Below are positions 13,294 through 13,316 of a stretch of DNA of 13,316 nt, piece after piece. The notes below the pieces were generated by a model. The model saw nothing but the letters and a program-made list of their open reading frames with translations, did no database searches and was not told where the DNA came from. The stretch spans positions 11,539 through 24,854 of the forward strand of contig JAHZAW010000047.1 of NCBI GenBank assembly GCA_019423725.1, in the 5' to 3' direction. The stretch comes from Clostridiales bacterium. Lineage in GTDB: Bacteria > Bacillota > Clostridia > Lachnospirales > Anaerotignaceae. How positions within the stretch are numbered: the first letter of the stretch is position 1; each line of letters starts with the position of its first letter. A program made the position numbers and the translations under genes.

Positions 13294-13316
13294 ATGGAAA
13301 AGAAAGTAACAAAAGA
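13294..13316 (+). CDS. 5' end of a gene leaving the window to the right
   Basis: ATG at 13294 opens a frame reading M-E-K-K-V-T-K before the window ends. It is preceded by a consensus promoter and an AAGGAGG ribosome binding site, so it is very likely a real gene. The product cannot be identified from seven codons. Confidence 0.75.

Overview
The window looks like a chromosomal stretch from a low-to-moderate GC, Gram-positive anaerobe of the Clostridia. The basis is strong GGAGG-type ribosome binding sites, sigma-A-like TTGnnn/TATAAT promoters, short intergenic spaces with U-tract hairpins, and oxygen-sensitive iron-sulfur proteins (a DUF362-ferredoxin fusion and a giant 2-hydroxyacyl-CoA dehydratase activase fusion). 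I cannot name the genus; Lachnospiraceae or Eubacteriales family XIII would both fit. I see no mobile element, CRISPR array, tRNA or rRNA.

Left part (1-5450): the start of a minus-strand gene leaves the window at base 14. Then come a Lin0512-family protein (+), and on the minus strand a PaaG-like crotonase, a DUF2161 predicted nuclease-fold protein and a pepP-type Xaa-Pro aminopeptidase. pepP and the DUF2161 gene are one base apart and form an operon. pepP diverges from a DUF362/ferredoxin gene across an almost perfectly symmetric promoter (3720-3750). A plus-strand ridA follows with its own promoter and a strong terminator.

Middle part (5450-11346): a YheO/DauR-type PAS-HTH regulator (-) is convergent with ridA. 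About 300 bp of regulatory DNA separates it from a two-gene operon: a TetR/AcrR regulator overlapping by 8 bp a 1412-residue protein. That protein carries two BcrAD/BadFG-type ATPase activase domains, a Cys-rich linker and two HgdA/B-like halves. From the cysteine positions I infer that one chain holds a pseudo-dimeric ATP-driven electron activator (four bridging Cys) and a pseudo-dimeric reductase/dehydratase-like module (three Cys per half). The family is widespread in clostridia but, to my knowledge, has no assigned substrate. It is the best candidate here for an undescribed system, probably under TetR control.

Right part (11347-13316): an acidic SHOCT-like-domain protein is translationally coupled (4-bp overlap) to a short type I signal peptidase. 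The peptidase overlaps by 8 bp a convergent cyclase-family metal hydrolase, whose terminator lies inside the peptidase coding region. The first codons of a further plus-strand gene, with promoter and RBS, end the window.

The genes do not form one obvious pathway. The recurring themes are acyl-CoA and amino-acid metabolism (crotonase, RidA, cyclase, aminopeptidase, dehydratase-activase) and low-potential electron transfer (ferredoxin domain, activase).
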